A stretch of 64,000 bases of DNA from Beaufortia kweichowensis (Eukaryota; Chordata; Actinopteri; Cypriniformes; Gastromyzontidae): positions 2,067,185 to 2,131,184 of the forward strand of contig CM032808.1 in assembly GCA_019155185.1 (NCBI GenBank). Reading direction: 5' to 3'. Every line of letters begins with the position of its first letter. Positions within the stretch are counted from its first letter, which is position 1. This document shows positions 63,201 to 64,000 of the stretch, piece after piece. A program made the position numbers and the translations under genes. A model generated the notes under the pieces. That model was not told where the DNA came from, searched no databases, and saw only the letters and a list, made by a program, of their open reading frames with translations.

Positions 63201-64000
63201 ACATCACACTTAGCAACAAAACATATATCTTAGTCACCCAGTCAGAAGAGTGATTTACTTTGTGAAAGTTGTATTGATATATTTTTAGGCTTTAATATTT
63301 GTATTGTGTGGTAAGCATTTTATGAAAGCAATAAAGTACTGGAGGCTAGTGCTTTATGATGAATAAATCACAGCTGAAAGGGTGGCAGGGGTTATTCCGC
63401 TTCACATCAGCTAACAACACCCTTATTATTCAACATAAAGCACTGCCTCTCGTATCCTTATTGCTTACTACCTTATAATGGCATTGTGATCATGAAATGA
63501 TCAGTGGAACGCATCTATTTGACCTTGATCATATATAATTTTATGCCCCCCATGAACACTGGTGCCCCTTAAGGGGGCTGGACTCCAGTTTGGGAATCAC
63601 TACATTAGTGGCACATGCTCAAGCGTAAAACTATAAGAGGTTTGTTCAAATGTACCACCTCAGACTGTGAGCAATTCTGATGTCTGCCTTAGCAAACACT
63701 ATCAATAAATGTTTTACTCTTGGAGACTGTGATCACATGACATTATGAGATTAAGTGTGATTCATAGAAACTTGTAGAGAGCTGTCTGTCTGTTAGCGAG
63801 AAGCCTTCTCAAAATGGCATTCTTGCATGTTTATCCCCGATAATGGAACATCTGCTTCCTAATGGTGAGTTTGAGAAGATTTTATGTTGTTACACTATCT
63901 GATGTTCTTGTGAAGTATATTAAACTAATTTGAAAAGTAGAAATGTATAAAGCACTCCTAAAGACAATCATTACATTCAGACCAATGTACATGGAAACCC
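60229..64000. other. Gene-free right end
   Basis: No exon recognised on either strand. AT-rich. A probable hAT-derived repeat lies at 63093-63602 (listed separately). Confidence 0.45.
63093..63602. mobile_element. Possible hAT-derived non-autonomous element
   Basis: The left end CAGTGGTTCCAAACCTTTT and the right end CCAGTTTGGGAATCACTA are imperfect inverted repeats of the CAGTGGTTCCCAAAC type used by many vertebrate hAT elements. No convincing 8-bp target duplication remains, so it is old. Confidence 0.45.

Overview
This window is nuclear DNA from a teleost fish, most likely a cyprinid (carp/minnow/danio group). The evidence is compact vertebrate genes with GT-AG introns, conserved vertebrate gene order, many AT-rich microsatellites, and fish-type DNA transposons (Tc1, hAT, a Tc1/mariner-IS630-like element, foldback MITEs). 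It comes from a draft assembly, because a run of exactly 100 N occupies 44954-45053.

Left part (1-11700). The 3' half of smarcd2 (BAF60 subunit of SWI/SNF) enters on the + strand. It is followed by a complete 12-exon psmc5 (Rpt6 ATPase of the 26S proteasome). This neighbour pair is also found in mammals (human 17q23). Next is a small spliced gene for an unrecognised 137-aa membrane protein with three PPxY motifs.

Middle part (12250-36780). A 2.2-kb DNA transposon carries an apparently intact three-exon transposase. After it, mpp2 (MAGUK scaffold, 12 coding exons, 547 aa) lies on the - strand, and behind it on the same strand is pyy (peptide YY precursor, 4 exons with a TATA box). mpp2 and pyy are also near neighbours in mammals (human 17q21.31). 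mpp2 introns and flanks hold GA, GT and CT microsatellites and foldback MITEs.

Right part (36800-64000). After 6 kb of gene-poor AT-rich sequence, the last exons of tut1 (U6 snRNA uridylyltransferase / Star-PAP) run on the - strand into the assembly gap. Beyond the gap is a 7.4-kb tandem array of tRNA-Leu genes on the - strand. It alternates tRNA-Leu-TAG and tRNA-Leu-AAG with a regular 322/441-bp spacing. Some copies are intact and many are decayed.

From 54.08 to 57.52 kb a Tc1 transposon has been invaded by two other insertions. One is an hAT element with a perfect 8-bp target duplication and a 35-bp perfect hairpin. The other is a second hAT-like piece that itself carries a 426-bp solo LTR with a 5-bp target duplication. 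A 25-bp minisatellite (58.93-59.59 kb) abuts a GC-rich LTR-like segment (59.6-60.2 kb). The last 3.8 kb shows no gene.

The genes do not form a functional unit. They are ordinary, independently regulated vertebrate genes. The least ordinary content is the dimeric tRNA-Leu array, the nested transposon stack and the spliced transposase.
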